Origin: Roseibium aquae
GTDB lineage: Bacteria; Pseudomonadota; Alphaproteobacteria; Rhizobiales; Stappiaceae
Direction: 5' to 3'
DNA: 64,000 nucleotides
Assembly: GCF_008711285.1 (NCBI RefSeq)
Contig: NZ_VXDC01000013.1
Location: 1-64,000, forward strand
Shown here: in pieces, positions 15,908 through 24,085 of the stretch
How the letters are laid out: every line of letters begins with the position of its first letter
Position numbering within the stretch: the first letter of the stretch is position 1
Notes under the pieces: model-generated
Told to the model about the DNA's origin: nothing
Database searches by the model: none
What the model saw: only the letters and a program-made list of their open reading frames with translations
Position numbers and translations under genes: made by a program

Positions 15908-16645
15908 ATGGAAACACCCCCGCACGTTCGGCCGGACATGGCTTTGTTCCTTGATTTCGATGGAACATTGGTCGACTTGGCGCCAAGACCAGAGCAAGTT
16001 GCCGTTTCGCCCGGTGTGGTCGACACGCTCTCCCGTCTTCAGGTGTGCCTCGATGGGGCGGTCGCCGTCATATCCGGCCGGCCAATTGCCGAGATCGACC
16101 ATTTTCTAGATCCGTTGCAGCTGCCGGCCGCAGGCCTGCACGGTCTGGAACACCGCAAGGCCGTTGGTGCCGATATCATTCGCGACAAGCCGACCGGTGC
16201 AATTGCGCAGCTCAAGGCCGATCTGGAAGCCTCCGACTTGCTGACGAACGGTGTTTTCCTGGAGAACAAGGGCGTCGCGCTCGCCGTGCACTATCGCGCC
16301 AACCCGGACCGCGAGGAGGATGTGCGGGGCGTCATGCAGGAAGCCGTTGCCGGTCTCGACAACTTGCACCTTGTCGAAGGCAAGATGGTGATCGAGGCCA
16401 AGCCGGCCACCTCCGACAAGGGGCGCGCGGTTGAGGCATTCATGGCGCATGCGCCCTTCAAGGACCGGACACCCGTTTTCATCGGCGACGACGTAACGGA
16501 CGAAGACGGCCTCGCTGCCGCCCAGCGTCTTGGTGGACTGGGGGTCAAGGTTGGCATGGGGCAGACCTGTGCGCACTATCGGCTGTCTTCTGTCCCGGCG
16601 GTTCACGCCTGGCTGACCAGCAATTTTCTTGCTTTGGAGCATTGA
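15908..16645 (+). CDS. otsB: Trehalose-6-phosphate phosphatase
   Basis: A 245-aa HAD-superfamily phosphatase that removes phosphate from trehalose 6-phosphate. Motifs are LFLDFDGTLVDLAPRP (catalytic Asp pair), VAVISGRPIAEID, GLHGLEH, KPATSDKG and FIGDDVTDEDG. The start at 15908 is chosen because the in-frame GTG at 15764 would run through the xylA terminator; ribosome binding at 15908 is not strong. It is the first gene of otsB-GH15-otsA, and the GH15 gene begins 4 bp later. Confidence 0.93.
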   Translation: METPPHVRPDMALFLDFDGTLVDLAPRPEQVAVSPGVVDTLSRLQVCLDGAVAVISGRPIAEIDHFLDPLQLPAAGLHGLEHRKAVGADIIRDKPTGAIAQLKADLEASDLLTNGVFLENKGVALAVHYRANPDREEDVRGVMQEAVAGLDNLHLVEGKMVIEAKPATSDKGRAVEAFMAHAPFKDRTPVFIGDDVTDEDGLAAAQRLGGLGVKVGMGQTCAHYRLSSVPAVHAWLTSNFLALEH

Positions 16646-16648
16646 GTC

Positions 16649-18457
16649 ATGTCCTGGACCTCTCCGGTCAAATCTGAAAGCTCGCTCGATCTTGCCATGA
16701 TCGGCAACTGCTCGATTGCGGCGCTGATTGACAAGATGGGCACTCTTGTCTGGTGTTGCCTGCCGCGTTTTGACGGCGATCCGGTGTTTCATTCGCTGCT
16801 GGGAACCATTGGCGAGGAAGGCGACGCGGCCTTTGCGATAGAGCTGAACGGGGCCGTGCGGTCCGAGCAGGAATATGTTCCGAACACGGCCATCGTGAAG
16901 ACCCGAATTTTCGACGGGCAGGGCAATGCCATCGAGATAACGGATTTCGCGCCCCGCTTCACCGCAAAGGGCCGCATGTTCCGGCCGAATGCTGTGGTGC
17001 GCCGTGTCCGCCCGCTTGCCGGTCATCCGCGCATCCGTGTTCGCTGTCGTCCCCGGTTCGCCTGGGGCAAGCGGGTGCCGGACATCACGTTCGGCTCCAA
17101 CCATGTGCGCTGGGTGGGAAACGGCACGACCTTGCGGCTGACCACAAATGCCTCCGTGACCTATGTGCGCGAGGAAACCCCGTTTCTTCTCGACGGTCCT
17201 TTGTCCTTTTATCTCGGGCCGGATGAATCGCTCACCGACCATCCCGACAAGATCCTGCGAGATTTCGAGGAAAACACGGAAGTCTATTGGCGCCACTGGA
17301 CCCGCCGGTTGAGCTTGCCGCTTGAGTATCAGGAAGCCGTCATCCGGGCGGCGATCACCCTAAAATTGTGCACCTATGAGGAAACGGGCGCGATCATCGC
17401 GGCGGCGACGACCTCCATTCCGGAAGCGGCCGGAAGCGAGCGCAATTGGGACTACCGCTATTGCTGGCTGCGTGATGCGTTCTTCGTGATTCGCGCCCTG
17501 AACTCCCTCTCCGAAATGGAGACGATGGAGAATTATCTGCGCTATCTCAACAATATCGCGGCCGTCACCAATGGCGGCCACGTCCAGCCGCTTTACGGGA
17601 TCGGGCTGGAAGAAAAACTGATCGAGGAAATCACGGATCTGCCGGGGTATCGGGGCAACGGACCTGTGCGGGTCGGCAATCAGGCCTACGAGCACTTCCA
17701 GCATGATGTTTATGGCAACATCGTCCTCGGGGCCGCCCAGGCTTATTTCGACAAGCGGCTTTTGCACCAACCGGGATTGGAAGATTTCCGCCGGCTGGAA
17801 CAGGTCGGCGAGCGCGCCTTTGCGATGCACGACCAACCGGACGCCGGAATTTGGGAATTGAGAACCCGTGCCCGTGTTCATACCTCTTCTTCCTTGATGT
17901 GCTGGGCGGCGTGTGACCGGATCGCGAAAATCGCCGACCAATTCGGATTGGTTGACCGCGCGACCTATTGGCGCGAACGGGCGCAAAAGATCCACGGGGT
18001 TATTTGCGAACGTGGCTGGAACCCGGATGTGGGCGCTTTCGTCGAGAGTTTCGAAGGCAGCGATCTCGATGCCAGCTTGCTTCTCATGGCGGAAGTCGGC
18101 TTTCTGCCGGCAAAAGATCCACGCTTCATCGCGACCGTCGACAAGATTGGTGAAACGCTCCGGCGCGGAAATCACCTCTTCCGCTATCATGCGGCGGATG
18201 ATTTCGGCGCGCCGGAAAACGCCTTCAACATCTGCACCTTCTGGTACATCGATGCCCTGGCGCGGATCGGGCGGACGGATGAGGCGCGCGAGATTTACGA
18301 AACCATGTTGTCTTGCCGCAATCATGTCGGGCTATTGTCTGAAGACACGACGCCGTCGACCGGGGAGCTTTGGGGCAATTTCCCGCAGACCTATTCCATG
18401 GTCGGTATCATCAACGGTGCCGTCCGGCTGAGCAAAGGCTGGGAGAGCGTGATCTAG
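16649..18457 (+). CDS. Glycoside hydrolase family 15 protein (glucoamylase/trehalase-like)
   Basis: A 602-aa cytosolic protein (no signal peptide) with an N-terminal beta-sandwich (DLAMIGNCSIAALIDKMGTLVWCCLPRFDGDPVF) and an (alpha/alpha)6 catalytic domain. The GH15 block GSERNWDYRYCWLRDAFFVIRAL is clear. The late segment GLLSEDTTPSTGELWGNFPQTYSMVGIINGAVRL with its acidic residues is the usual GH15 C-terminal block. It lies between otsB and otsA, with only 3 bp after otsB. In actinobacteria GH15 enzymes act as trehalases; by context trehalose or a related glucoside is the likely substrate, but this is inference. Confidence 0.9.
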   Translation: MSWTSPVKSESSLDLAMIGNCSIAALIDKMGTLVWCCLPRFDGDPVFHSLLGTIGEEGDAAFAIELNGAVRSEQEYVPNTAIVKTRIFDGQGNAIEITDFAPRFTAKGRMFRPNAVVRRVRPLAGHPRIRVRCRPRFAWGKRVPDITFGSNHVRWVGNGTTLRLTTNASVTYVREETPFLLDGPLSFYLGPDESLTDHPDKILRDFEENTEVYWRHWTRRLSLPLEYQEAVIRAAITLKLCTYEETGAIIAAATTSIPEAAGSERNWDYRYCWLRDAFFVIRALNSLSEMETMENYLRYLNNIAAVTNGGHVQPLYGIGLEEKLIEEITDLPGYRGNGPVRVGNQAYEHFQHDVYGNIVLGAAQAYFDKRLLHQPGLEDFRRLEQVGERAFAMHDQPDAGIWELRTRARVHTSSSLMCWAACDRIAKIADQFGLVDRATYWRERAQKIHGVICERGWNPDVGAFVESFEGSDLDASLLLMAEVGFLPAKDPRFIATVDKIGETLRRGNHLFRYHAADDFGAPENAFNICTFWYIDALARIGRTDEAREIYETMLSCRNHVGLLSEDTTPSTGELWGNFPQTYSMVGIINGAVRLSKGWESVI

Positions 18458-18475
18458 AGACGGCTGCCACGTCTC
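18457..18475 (+). other. Short hairpin between the GH15 gene and otsA
   Basis: GAGACG-N7-CGTCTC lies right at the GH15 stop. No T-run follows. It could modulate otsA expression. Confidence 0.3.
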
Positions 18476-18579
18476 CTGTCTCTCCCACCAGCCTTGTTTG
18501 CGCAACGGCCAGCGGTCGCCGGTTTGCCGCGCGCCGTGTCCTCCTGATACGGTCTGTCCACAAAGCGGGAGGAAAAGGA

Positions 18580-19956
18580 ATGGGACGTCTCATCGTCGTA
18601 TCGAACCGGGTCGGGCCGCTTAAGGATACCGGCCGGGCCGGGGGGCTTGCGGTCGCCCTTGTCGATGCTCTTAGCCAGACAGGCGGGATCTGGTTCGGTT
18701 GGAGCGGTGATGTCAGCGACGAGGGAACATTCTCGACCCTGAAAAAAACCCGCGCGCGCTCCGTCCAGATGGTGCAGCTCGACATGACCCGGGAAGATTA
18801 TGATGGGTTCTATGCCGGCTATGCGAACCGCACGCTCTGGCCCGTGCTGCACTACCGGCTGGATCTGGCCGACTTCAACCGGAAATTTGAAAGAACCTAT
18901 CGCTATGTGAACGAGCGGTTTGCCGCCCGTCTCGGGCCCTTGATCGAACCGGAAGACGTGATCTGGGTCCACGACTATCACTTCTTGACCTTCGCTGCAG
19001 ATCTGCGCGGGATGAATGTGCAGAACCCGATGGCTTTTTTTCTGCACATTCCGTTCCCCGCTCCGGAAATTCTCGCCGCGCTTCCCAATGCCAAGTCGAT
19101 TTGCCGGGCGATGCTGGCCTACGACCTTCTCGGGTTCCAGACCCATCGGGATGCGCATAACTTCAAGCGGTTTGCGGTTGAGGAAGCCGGTGCGACCGAT
19201 ATCGGCGATAATCAACTGCGCATCGGTGGCCGGGTGGTGACCGCCCGGGCCTATCCAATCGGCATCGACGCGGATGCGTTTTCCAAGCTGGCCATGTCGC
19301 CGGATGCCCGCCGGCATATCGCCCGCCTGGAAAAGCTGATGGGCGGCCGTCAGCAGATCATCGGCGTCGACCGGATCGACTATTCGAAAGGCCTGCCGGA
19401 ACGGTTCCGCGCCTATGAACGTCTTCTGGAGGATTATCCGGAAAACCGGGGACGTTTGTCGCTCATGCAGATCGCGCCGCCATCGCGATCGGAGCTGGAT
19501 GCCTACATCGATATCCGCCGCGAGCTGGAATTGTTGGCAGGTCATGTCAATGGCCGGTTCGCCGACCTTGACTGGACACCCGTGCGGTTCCTCACGAAGT
19601 CCTTTCCCCGCCGGGCGCTCGCCGGGATCTACCGTGCCAGCCGTGTCGGTCTGGTGACGCCGTTGCGCGACGGCATGAATCTTGTCGCCAAGGAATACAT
19701 TGCCGCACAACGCGCCGAGGATCCTGGCGTGCTTGTCCTGTCGCGCTTTGCCGGCGCGGCCGAGCAAATGCCGGAGGCGGTTATCGTGAACCCGCATTCG
19801 GCCGAAGAGGTCGCCGCCGGAATCCAGACCGCCATCACCATGCCGATGGAGGAGCGGCGGGACCGGTGGCAAGCCATGTTCAACCGGCTTTGCGAGCATG
19901 ACGCCATCGCGTGGTCCCGGTCGATCATGGAGGATGTGAAGGCGATCAGCCGGTAG
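18580..19956 (+). CDS. otsA: Trehalose-6-phosphate synthase
   Basis: A 458-aa GT20 enzyme joining UDP-glucose and glucose 6-phosphate. It shows the family blocks LIVVSNRV near the N-terminus, [35 protein letters not shown] and [15 protein letters not shown]. The start at 18580 has GGGAGGAAAAGGA directly upstream. It is the last gene of the trehalose cluster. Its 3' end overlaps the convergent small zinc-finger gene by 11 bp. Confidence 0.96.
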   Translation: MGRLIVVSNRVGPLKDTGRAGGLAVALVDALSQTGGIWFGWSGDVSDEGTFSTLKKTRARSVQMVQLDMTREDYDGFYAGYANRTLWPVLHYRLDLADFNRKFERTYRYVNERFAARLGPLIEPEDVIWVHDYHFLTFAADLRGMNVQNPMAFFLHIPFPAPEILAALPNAKSICRAMLAYDLLGFQTHRDAHNFKRFAVEEAGATDIGDNQLRIGGRVVTARAYPIGIDADAFSKLAMSPDARRHIARLEKLMGGRQQIIGVDRIDYSKGLPERFRAYERLLEDYPENRGRLSLMQIAPPSRSELDAYIDIRRELELLAGHVNGRFADLDWTPVRFLTKSFPRRALAGIYRASRVGLVTPLRDGMNLVAKEYIAAQRAEDPGVLVLSRFAGAAEQMPEAVIVNPHSAEEVAAGIQTAITMPMEERRDRWQAMFNRLCEHDAIAWSRSIMEDVKAISR

Positions 19957-20110
19957 TGGAGCCGGGCCGTTTTTGGCGCTCGCGCCGGCAGCGGTCGGAG
20001 CAATAGCGCACGTTTTCCCAGTCCTTGGCCCATTTTTTCCGCCAGGCGAAGGGGAGGCCGCAGGTCTGGCAGGTTTTTTGCGGCAGGTCGGATTTCTTGC
20101 GCATTTTCAT
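19946..20110 (-). CDS. DUF2256 small zinc-finger-like protein, photolyase partner
   Basis: A 54-aa basic protein with two CxxC pairs (CQTC at 14-17 and CSDRC at 37-41) around [16 protein letters not shown], the DUF2256 pattern. Its ATG overlaps the photolyase stop by 4 bp, so translation is probably coupled. DUF2256 genes commonly sit beside or fuse to photolyase/cryptochrome genes; the molecular role is unknown. Longer in-frame starts exist upstream, but they would lie inside the photolyase gene. Confidence 0.87.
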   Translation of the reverse strand: MKMRKKSDLPQKTCQTCGLPFAWRKKWAKDWENVRYCSDRCRRERQKRPGSTTG

Positions 20111-21672
20111 GAGGCGGGGCCGATCCGATCGAACAGGTCGGGCTGTGCATCTGGTGCGGGTTTTTTCCGGCGCGGCGTTTTCTCGCGGCCGCGCATGGGA
20201 ATGCCACTCTTGCGGCTGCCGTGTTTTCCCTGGATCGATTGCGCGCTCGATCTGAATTCGGCGCCTTTGCGCACGCCCCATACCTTTTCCCTTGCGTCCT
20301 TGGCCGCGCTCAAGTGATCGACGAGCGGGAAAGGATAGCGCTTGCCGAGCACACGTCCGGCATTCGGAGCGGTCCAGGGTTCATGCAGATGCCGCGCGTC
20401 GATCTCGCCAAGCTCCGGCACCCATCGCCGGATGAAGGCGCCGTCCGGGTCCTGGTCCCTGCCCTGCTTGACCGGATTGTAAATACGCACTGTGTTGATG
20501 CCGGTGGTTCCGGATTGCATCTGGACCTGAGGCCAATGGATGCCTGGCTCATAGTCGGTGAAAAGGCGTGCCAGATGCAGGCCCGGTTGCCGCCAGTCGA
20601 GCCACAGGTGATAGCTGGAAACGGCGACCAGCATGGCCCGCATGCGGAAATTCATCCAGCCTGTCGCGGTCAGCGCCCGCATGCAGGCATCGACAAAGGG
20701 CAGCCCCGTTTCGCCCGCCTGCCAGGCCGCCAATCGCGCGGGATCGGGTTCGGAAGGGCGCAGGCCATCATAGGCCCGGTGGAGGTTTTCGAATTCCAGC
20801 CGGGGTTCGTCTTCCAGCTTCTGCACGAAGTGGCAATGCCAGTGAAGGCGGCCGGAAAAAGACCGCATGGCCGCCCGCCATTGGGTGACGCCGGGTTCTG
20901 AGGATTGTTTCAACTCCCGTTGGCGCGCATATGCAGCCTGTGCGACCTCCCGCATGGACAGGCATCCCCATGCCAGATAGGGCGAGACCCGTGAGCATGC
21001 GTCAAAGGCGGTCACGGGTGTCGACATGGCTTTTTGATAGGGTTTGCCGCGGTGGAACAGAAAACTCTCCAGCGTCCCCAGCCCGTCACAGCGTCCGCCG
21101 GGCTGCCGCTCCTCGCAGGGGTCGGGGGCGAGCCCAAGGTCGTTGGCGGAGGGTATTCGGCCCGCTTCAAGGTCGTGCAAAGGGCGAAGGACCGGAGCGC
21201 CGATCACGGGCTTTGCCATGAAATCGTCCCAGCGGCCGGCCCAGCCGTTGCGCGAGCCAAGACGCCGGATCACGCCCGTTTGCCGGTCCTCATGCCACGG
21301 AACACCGTTTTCCCGGCACCAGGCGGCGACCTTGAGATCGCGCTGATACGTCCATGCATTGCCGGTTTCCTCGTGCGACCAGAGTGCGCCGACAGGATCG
21401 CTCGCATGAATGTGGGAAAGCGTTTCGACGACGCTTCCTGTCCGGACCACAAGCGGTTGACCGATCGCGGCGAGATCCTCGCGCAGAGCACGCAGACATT
21501 CGGTCAGGAATGCATAGTGCCGGGCGGACATGTCCGGCTGCGCCCACAAATCCGGTTCGACGACAAAGAGCGGTAGGACGGGACCGCGCCGCGCCGCGCG
21601 GGCGAGCGGGGCATGATCCTCAATCCGCAGGTCCCGTTTGAACCAGACCACCTGGAGGGCTGTTCCGCTCAT
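20107..21672 (-). CDS. phr: Cryptochrome/deoxyribodipyrimidine photolyase family protein
   Basis: A 521-aa flavoprotein predicted to repair UV-induced DNA lesions or sense blue light. The N-terminal photolyase alpha/beta domain begins [16 protein letters not shown]. The FAD-binding helical domain includes [54 protein letters not shown] and the region around [19 protein letters not shown]. The C-terminal 50 residues are basic and low in complexity (KTPRRKKP). It heads a two-gene operon with DUF2256 and precedes the SOS-type repair gene mmcB. The exact subfamily (photolyase versus cryptochrome) cannot be settled by eye. Confidence 0.92.
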   Translation of the reverse strand: MSGTALQVVWFKRDLRIEDHAPLARAARRGPVLPLFVVEPDLWAQPDMSARHYAFLTECLRALREDLAAIGQPLVVRTGSVVETLSHIHASDPVGALWSHEETGNAWTYQRDLKVAAWCRENGVPWHEDRQTGVIRRLGSRNGWAGRWDDFMAKPVIGAPVLRPLHDLEAGRIPSANDLGLAPDPCEERQPGGRCDGLGTLESFLFHRGKPYQKAMSTPVTAFDACSRVSPYLAWGCLSMREVAQAAYARQRELKQSSEPGVTQWRAAMRSFSGRLHWHCHFVQKLEDEPRLEFENLHRAYDGLRPSEPDPARLAAWQAGETGLPFVDACMRALTATGWMNFRMRAMLVAVSSYHLWLDWRQPGLHLARLFTDYEPGIHWPQVQMQSGTTGINTVRIYNPVKQGRDQDPDGAFIRRWVPELGEIDARHLHEPWTAPNAGRVLGKRYPFPLVDHLSAAKDAREKVWGVRKGAEFRSSAQSIQGKHGSRKSGIPMRGREKTPRRKKPAPDAQPDLFDRIGPAS

Positions 21673-21734
21673 TGCAATTCCGCTGACCTTTTTGTCTTCG
21701 GAGGATTTACGCAGATCGAGGCCGCTGGATTTCG

Positions 21735-22244
21735 CTATCCGCCAGACAAGATACGGCGCGCCTCGGGATCCATCAGGTCGTGAAGACGCGCGGCCGCAGT
21801 CCGGGCAAAACGGTGGCTGACGGCCTTGCGGGTCGCTGCCGGCAGTTTGTGCTCGGGGGCTTCGCGCAGCACCAGTCCACCGAACCCATCTGACACGATC
21901 AGGCCGGCCTCGTCCGGGAAGATATCAGGCGGTACGTCCGGAGATGTCGCGAAAAAAAGGCGGTCACAATGGTGCCGGTAATCCGGCCATTTGTTGTCGG
22001 CCCGAAAATCCGCAATGGAGGATTTCACCTCGACGATCCAGATTTCATGGCGTGGCCCGAGCCCGATCAGATCCGCCCGCCGACCCGAGGCGAGTGTCAG
22101 TTCCGGCAGGCAAACAAAGTCCCATTGACGCAAGAGCCGTGAGGTTCCGCGCCAAATCAGCGAGGCTTGCCCGGACTGACGCCCGTCCGTTAAGGGGTCA
22201 TCAAGCTGGATCGGTCCGCTGGCGGCGGCGGTGTCTCGGTTCAT
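21735..22244 (-). CDS. mmcB: MmcB family DNA repair protein
   Basis: A 169-aa protein of the MmcB family, known from Caulobacter as an SOS-regulated protein linked to mitomycin C resistance. It has a restriction-endonuclease-like core: ELTLASGRRADLIGLGPRHEIWIVEVKSS gives the D...ExK-type acidic/lysine pattern (VEVK), followed by DFRADNKWPDYRHHCDRLFFAT. A perfect alphaproteobacterial LexA box lies 10 bp upstream of the ATG, so DNA-damage control is very likely. Confidence 0.9.
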   Translation of the reverse strand: MNRDTAAASGPIQLDDPLTDGRQSGQASLIWRGTSRLLRQWDFVCLPELTLASGRRADLIGLGPRHEIWIVEVKSSIADFRADNKWPDYRHHCDRLFFATSPDVPPDIFPDEAGLIVSDGFGGLVLREAPEHKLPAATRKAVSHRFARTAAARLHDLMDPEARRILSGG

Positions 22245-22253
22245 TCCACTAAT

Positions 22254-22268
22254 GTTCTATTTTTGTTC
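22254..22268. promoter_or_regulatory. LexA (SOS) box GTTC-N7-GTTC
   Basis: GTTCTATTTTTGTTC is an exact match to the alphaproteobacterial LexA direct repeat. It sits 10-24 bp before the mmcB start and about 230 bp before the divergent secreted-protein gene. Control of mmcB is expected. Confidence 0.85.
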
Positions 22269-22500
22269 GAAAAATTCAAGTCAATTCCGCGCAAAACTTG
22301 ACGAAATTGCCGTAAATTCGGCGCGCGCGGTAAGGTTTCGGGAAAGCGTGCCGAGGCGGCCCGGGGCGCCGATCTTGGTCCGGTCCGGACATGCCTGGTC
22401 GCTTTTCGTTGCGTCAAAGCCCATTTCCGGCAAAACTCCGGCTCGTTTCGGTTTGGGGTTGGCTATCGTCCGGGCCAAAGAGGGCAGATGGAGGGGCGTC

Positions 22501-22986
22501 GTGACCTTGCGCAGGTTGGGGCCATGCTTTGGAGTTTTTCTGAGTCTTATCCTTGTGGGTCCGGTTCTCGCGGCAAAGGGCGACCGGCAGCTGTCCGTCC
22601 GGCCCTCGCCGCCCTTGTTGGAGGGCAAGGTCCTGGATTTGCGCTTTGCGGGCTTCGCGCAAGGGATCTGGATCGGGGCTGAGGCCGATTGCGCGGTCTT
22701 GACGCGGATCGATCGCGGCCCTCCCGGCCAGGTCGTCGCCATTCACCGGGGCTTGATGGAAACCCCGACACGCATTTGCCAGGTCTATGGCGCGGAACAA
22801 AGGCCCCAAGGTGCGCAGCGCGCCGCGATGAACTGCCGGCTTGACACTGGCGCGAGCGCGCTGGGGATGGTCACGGTTCGCAAACGCGGGGATGAATTGC
22901 TGGTCGTGCAGGACGGTGAGAAGCAGCCGAAAGTGTTTCGGTTCTGCCGCGAAATCCCGCCGGTGATCAACACGGCGGGTCAATAG
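22501..22986 (+). CDS. Secreted protein of unknown function
   Basis: A 161-aa protein that I do not recognise. The start is taken as GTG at 22501, with GGAGGGG upstream. It gives a clean signal peptide (LRRLGPCFGVFLSLILVGPVLA-AKG). The frame stays open further upstream, but that stretch lies across the mmcB promoter. Mature Cys residues in EADCAVL, TRICQVY, MNCRL and RFCREI could form disulfides in the periplasm. The C-terminus overlaps the convergent alpha/beta hydrolase gene by 20 bp. Confidence 0.65.
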   Translation: MTLRRLGPCFGVFLSLILVGPVLAAKGDRQLSVRPSPPLLEGKVLDLRFAGFAQGIWIGAEADCAVLTRIDRGPPGQVVAIHRGLMETPTRICQVYGAEQRPQGAQRAAMNCRLDTGASALGMVTVRKRGDELLVVQDGEKQPKVFRFCREIPPVINTAGQ

Positions 22987-24049
22987 GCCCCGGGACATCT
23001 CCCAGTGCCAGATCGAGCGCTTGGGAGAGCTTGCGCATGTTTTCATCCACTGGAAAACGTTTGCAGGTTTGAGCAAGGGCCTCTCGCGCCTCGGAACACC
23101 GGCCAAGGGCCACGAGCGCTTCGACCCGCCGCAGCGGGATCTGTTTTCTCCAGCGCTTCGGCAGCTTGCCCCAAATATCGTGGGTTTCGATCGCATGGTC
23201 GAGATTGCCGAGCGCGACAATCATGCCTGCCTGATCCCCCGCGCGCCCAAGGGCTTCGGCATGAAGCAGCCGGATACCGGGATTGCGCGCGAAACCGGGA
23301 GCGGCCGCGAGGCGGCCCGGCGGGACGTGGTCCCCGGCGCTGAACGCCTCCTGCGCCGCGCCGAACATGGCCGCATCCGTCATGCCGCCGGGATAGACCA
23401 GATGTTTGGCGGCAAGTTCAACCGCCGGATCCCTGTTGAAGGTCGTGATGAGGCGGCGGATCACATTGAGACTGTAGAGATGGTCGTGAGCAGCGTGACT
23501 TGAGGACAGCCCATGGAGGCTTGCTTGCGGCATATGCTGCGCGGCATAGGCGGCATTGGCCGCATCCGTTCCGTCAAACAAACCGTAGTAAAGATGGAAA
23601 TTGCCATCGGCTGTTGGCGCGTCAAACCCCGAAAAGTCCGGGAAGCGGCTGTCATCGGGCGGAACGCCATACCGCGCGCTCTGCGAACCCGGGCGTCCTG
23701 GGCGCAATTCGGCGCCAAAGGCATGAACGGTGCCATCGCGGCGGCGGAGCCCGGTGGCCAAGGCCGCTGTTCCGCCCATCGATGATCCATAATAGATGAT
23801 CCGCCCCGGCGCAGCCGTGGAAACCGCGCGATCGATCGCAGCGTCGATGTCCCGCTCCAGCCCGAGATACCAGCCGTTTTCCGTGTCGTTCAAGAACAGG
23901 CATCCGTGGCGCGTGGCGGCGAACAAGCGTTCCAGCCCGAACCTTCCGGCCGGGACCCGAACCTGCGAGAACACGACCGCAAGCTGTCCGCTGGAACCGG
24001 GGCGGAAACGGTCCTGCAGCCGGCCGGAATGGGGATGTTGAACGCTCAT
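22967..24049 (-). CDS. Alpha/beta-hydrolase-fold protein of unknown function
   Basis: A 360-aa protein. The first about 215 residues resemble an alpha/beta hydrolase: a nucleophile elbow GSSMGG in RIIYYGSSMGGTAALATGL, an acidic loop YYGLFDGTDAANA, and His in SSSHAAHDHLYSL as possible acid and base. The C-terminal about 130 residues are helical and look like TPR-type repeats (EALGRAGDQAGMIVALGNLDHA; VEALVALGRCSEAREALAQTC). There is no signal peptide. I do not recognise a named family. Its neighbours (mmcB side and SulP side) give no functional hint. Confidence 0.65.
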   Translation of the reverse strand: MSVQHPHSGRLQDRFRPGSSGQLAVVFSQVRVPAGRFGLERLFAATRHGCLFLNDTENGWYLGLERDIDAAIDRAVSTAAPGRIIYYGSSMGGTAALATGLRRRDGTVHAFGAELRPGRPGSQSARYGVPPDDSRFPDFSGFDAPTADGNFHLYYGLFDGTDAANAAYAAQHMPQASLHGLSSSHAAHDHLYSLNVIRRLITTFNRDPAVELAAKHLVYPGGMTDAAMFGAAQEAFSAGDHVPPGRLAAAPGFARNPGIRLLHAEALGRAGDQAGMIVALGNLDHAIETHDIWGKLPKRWRKQIPLRRVEALVALGRCSEAREALAQTCKRFPVDENMRKLSQALDLALGDVPGPIDPPC

Positions 24050-24085
24050 GGCCCGTGGATGACAGGGGCGTTCTTCAAAATCAAG

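Noticed and set aside
18454-19899. 481-codon - strand frame opposite otsA
   Set aside because: OtsA is complete with all active-site blocks; the antisense frame has no start context and no motifs.
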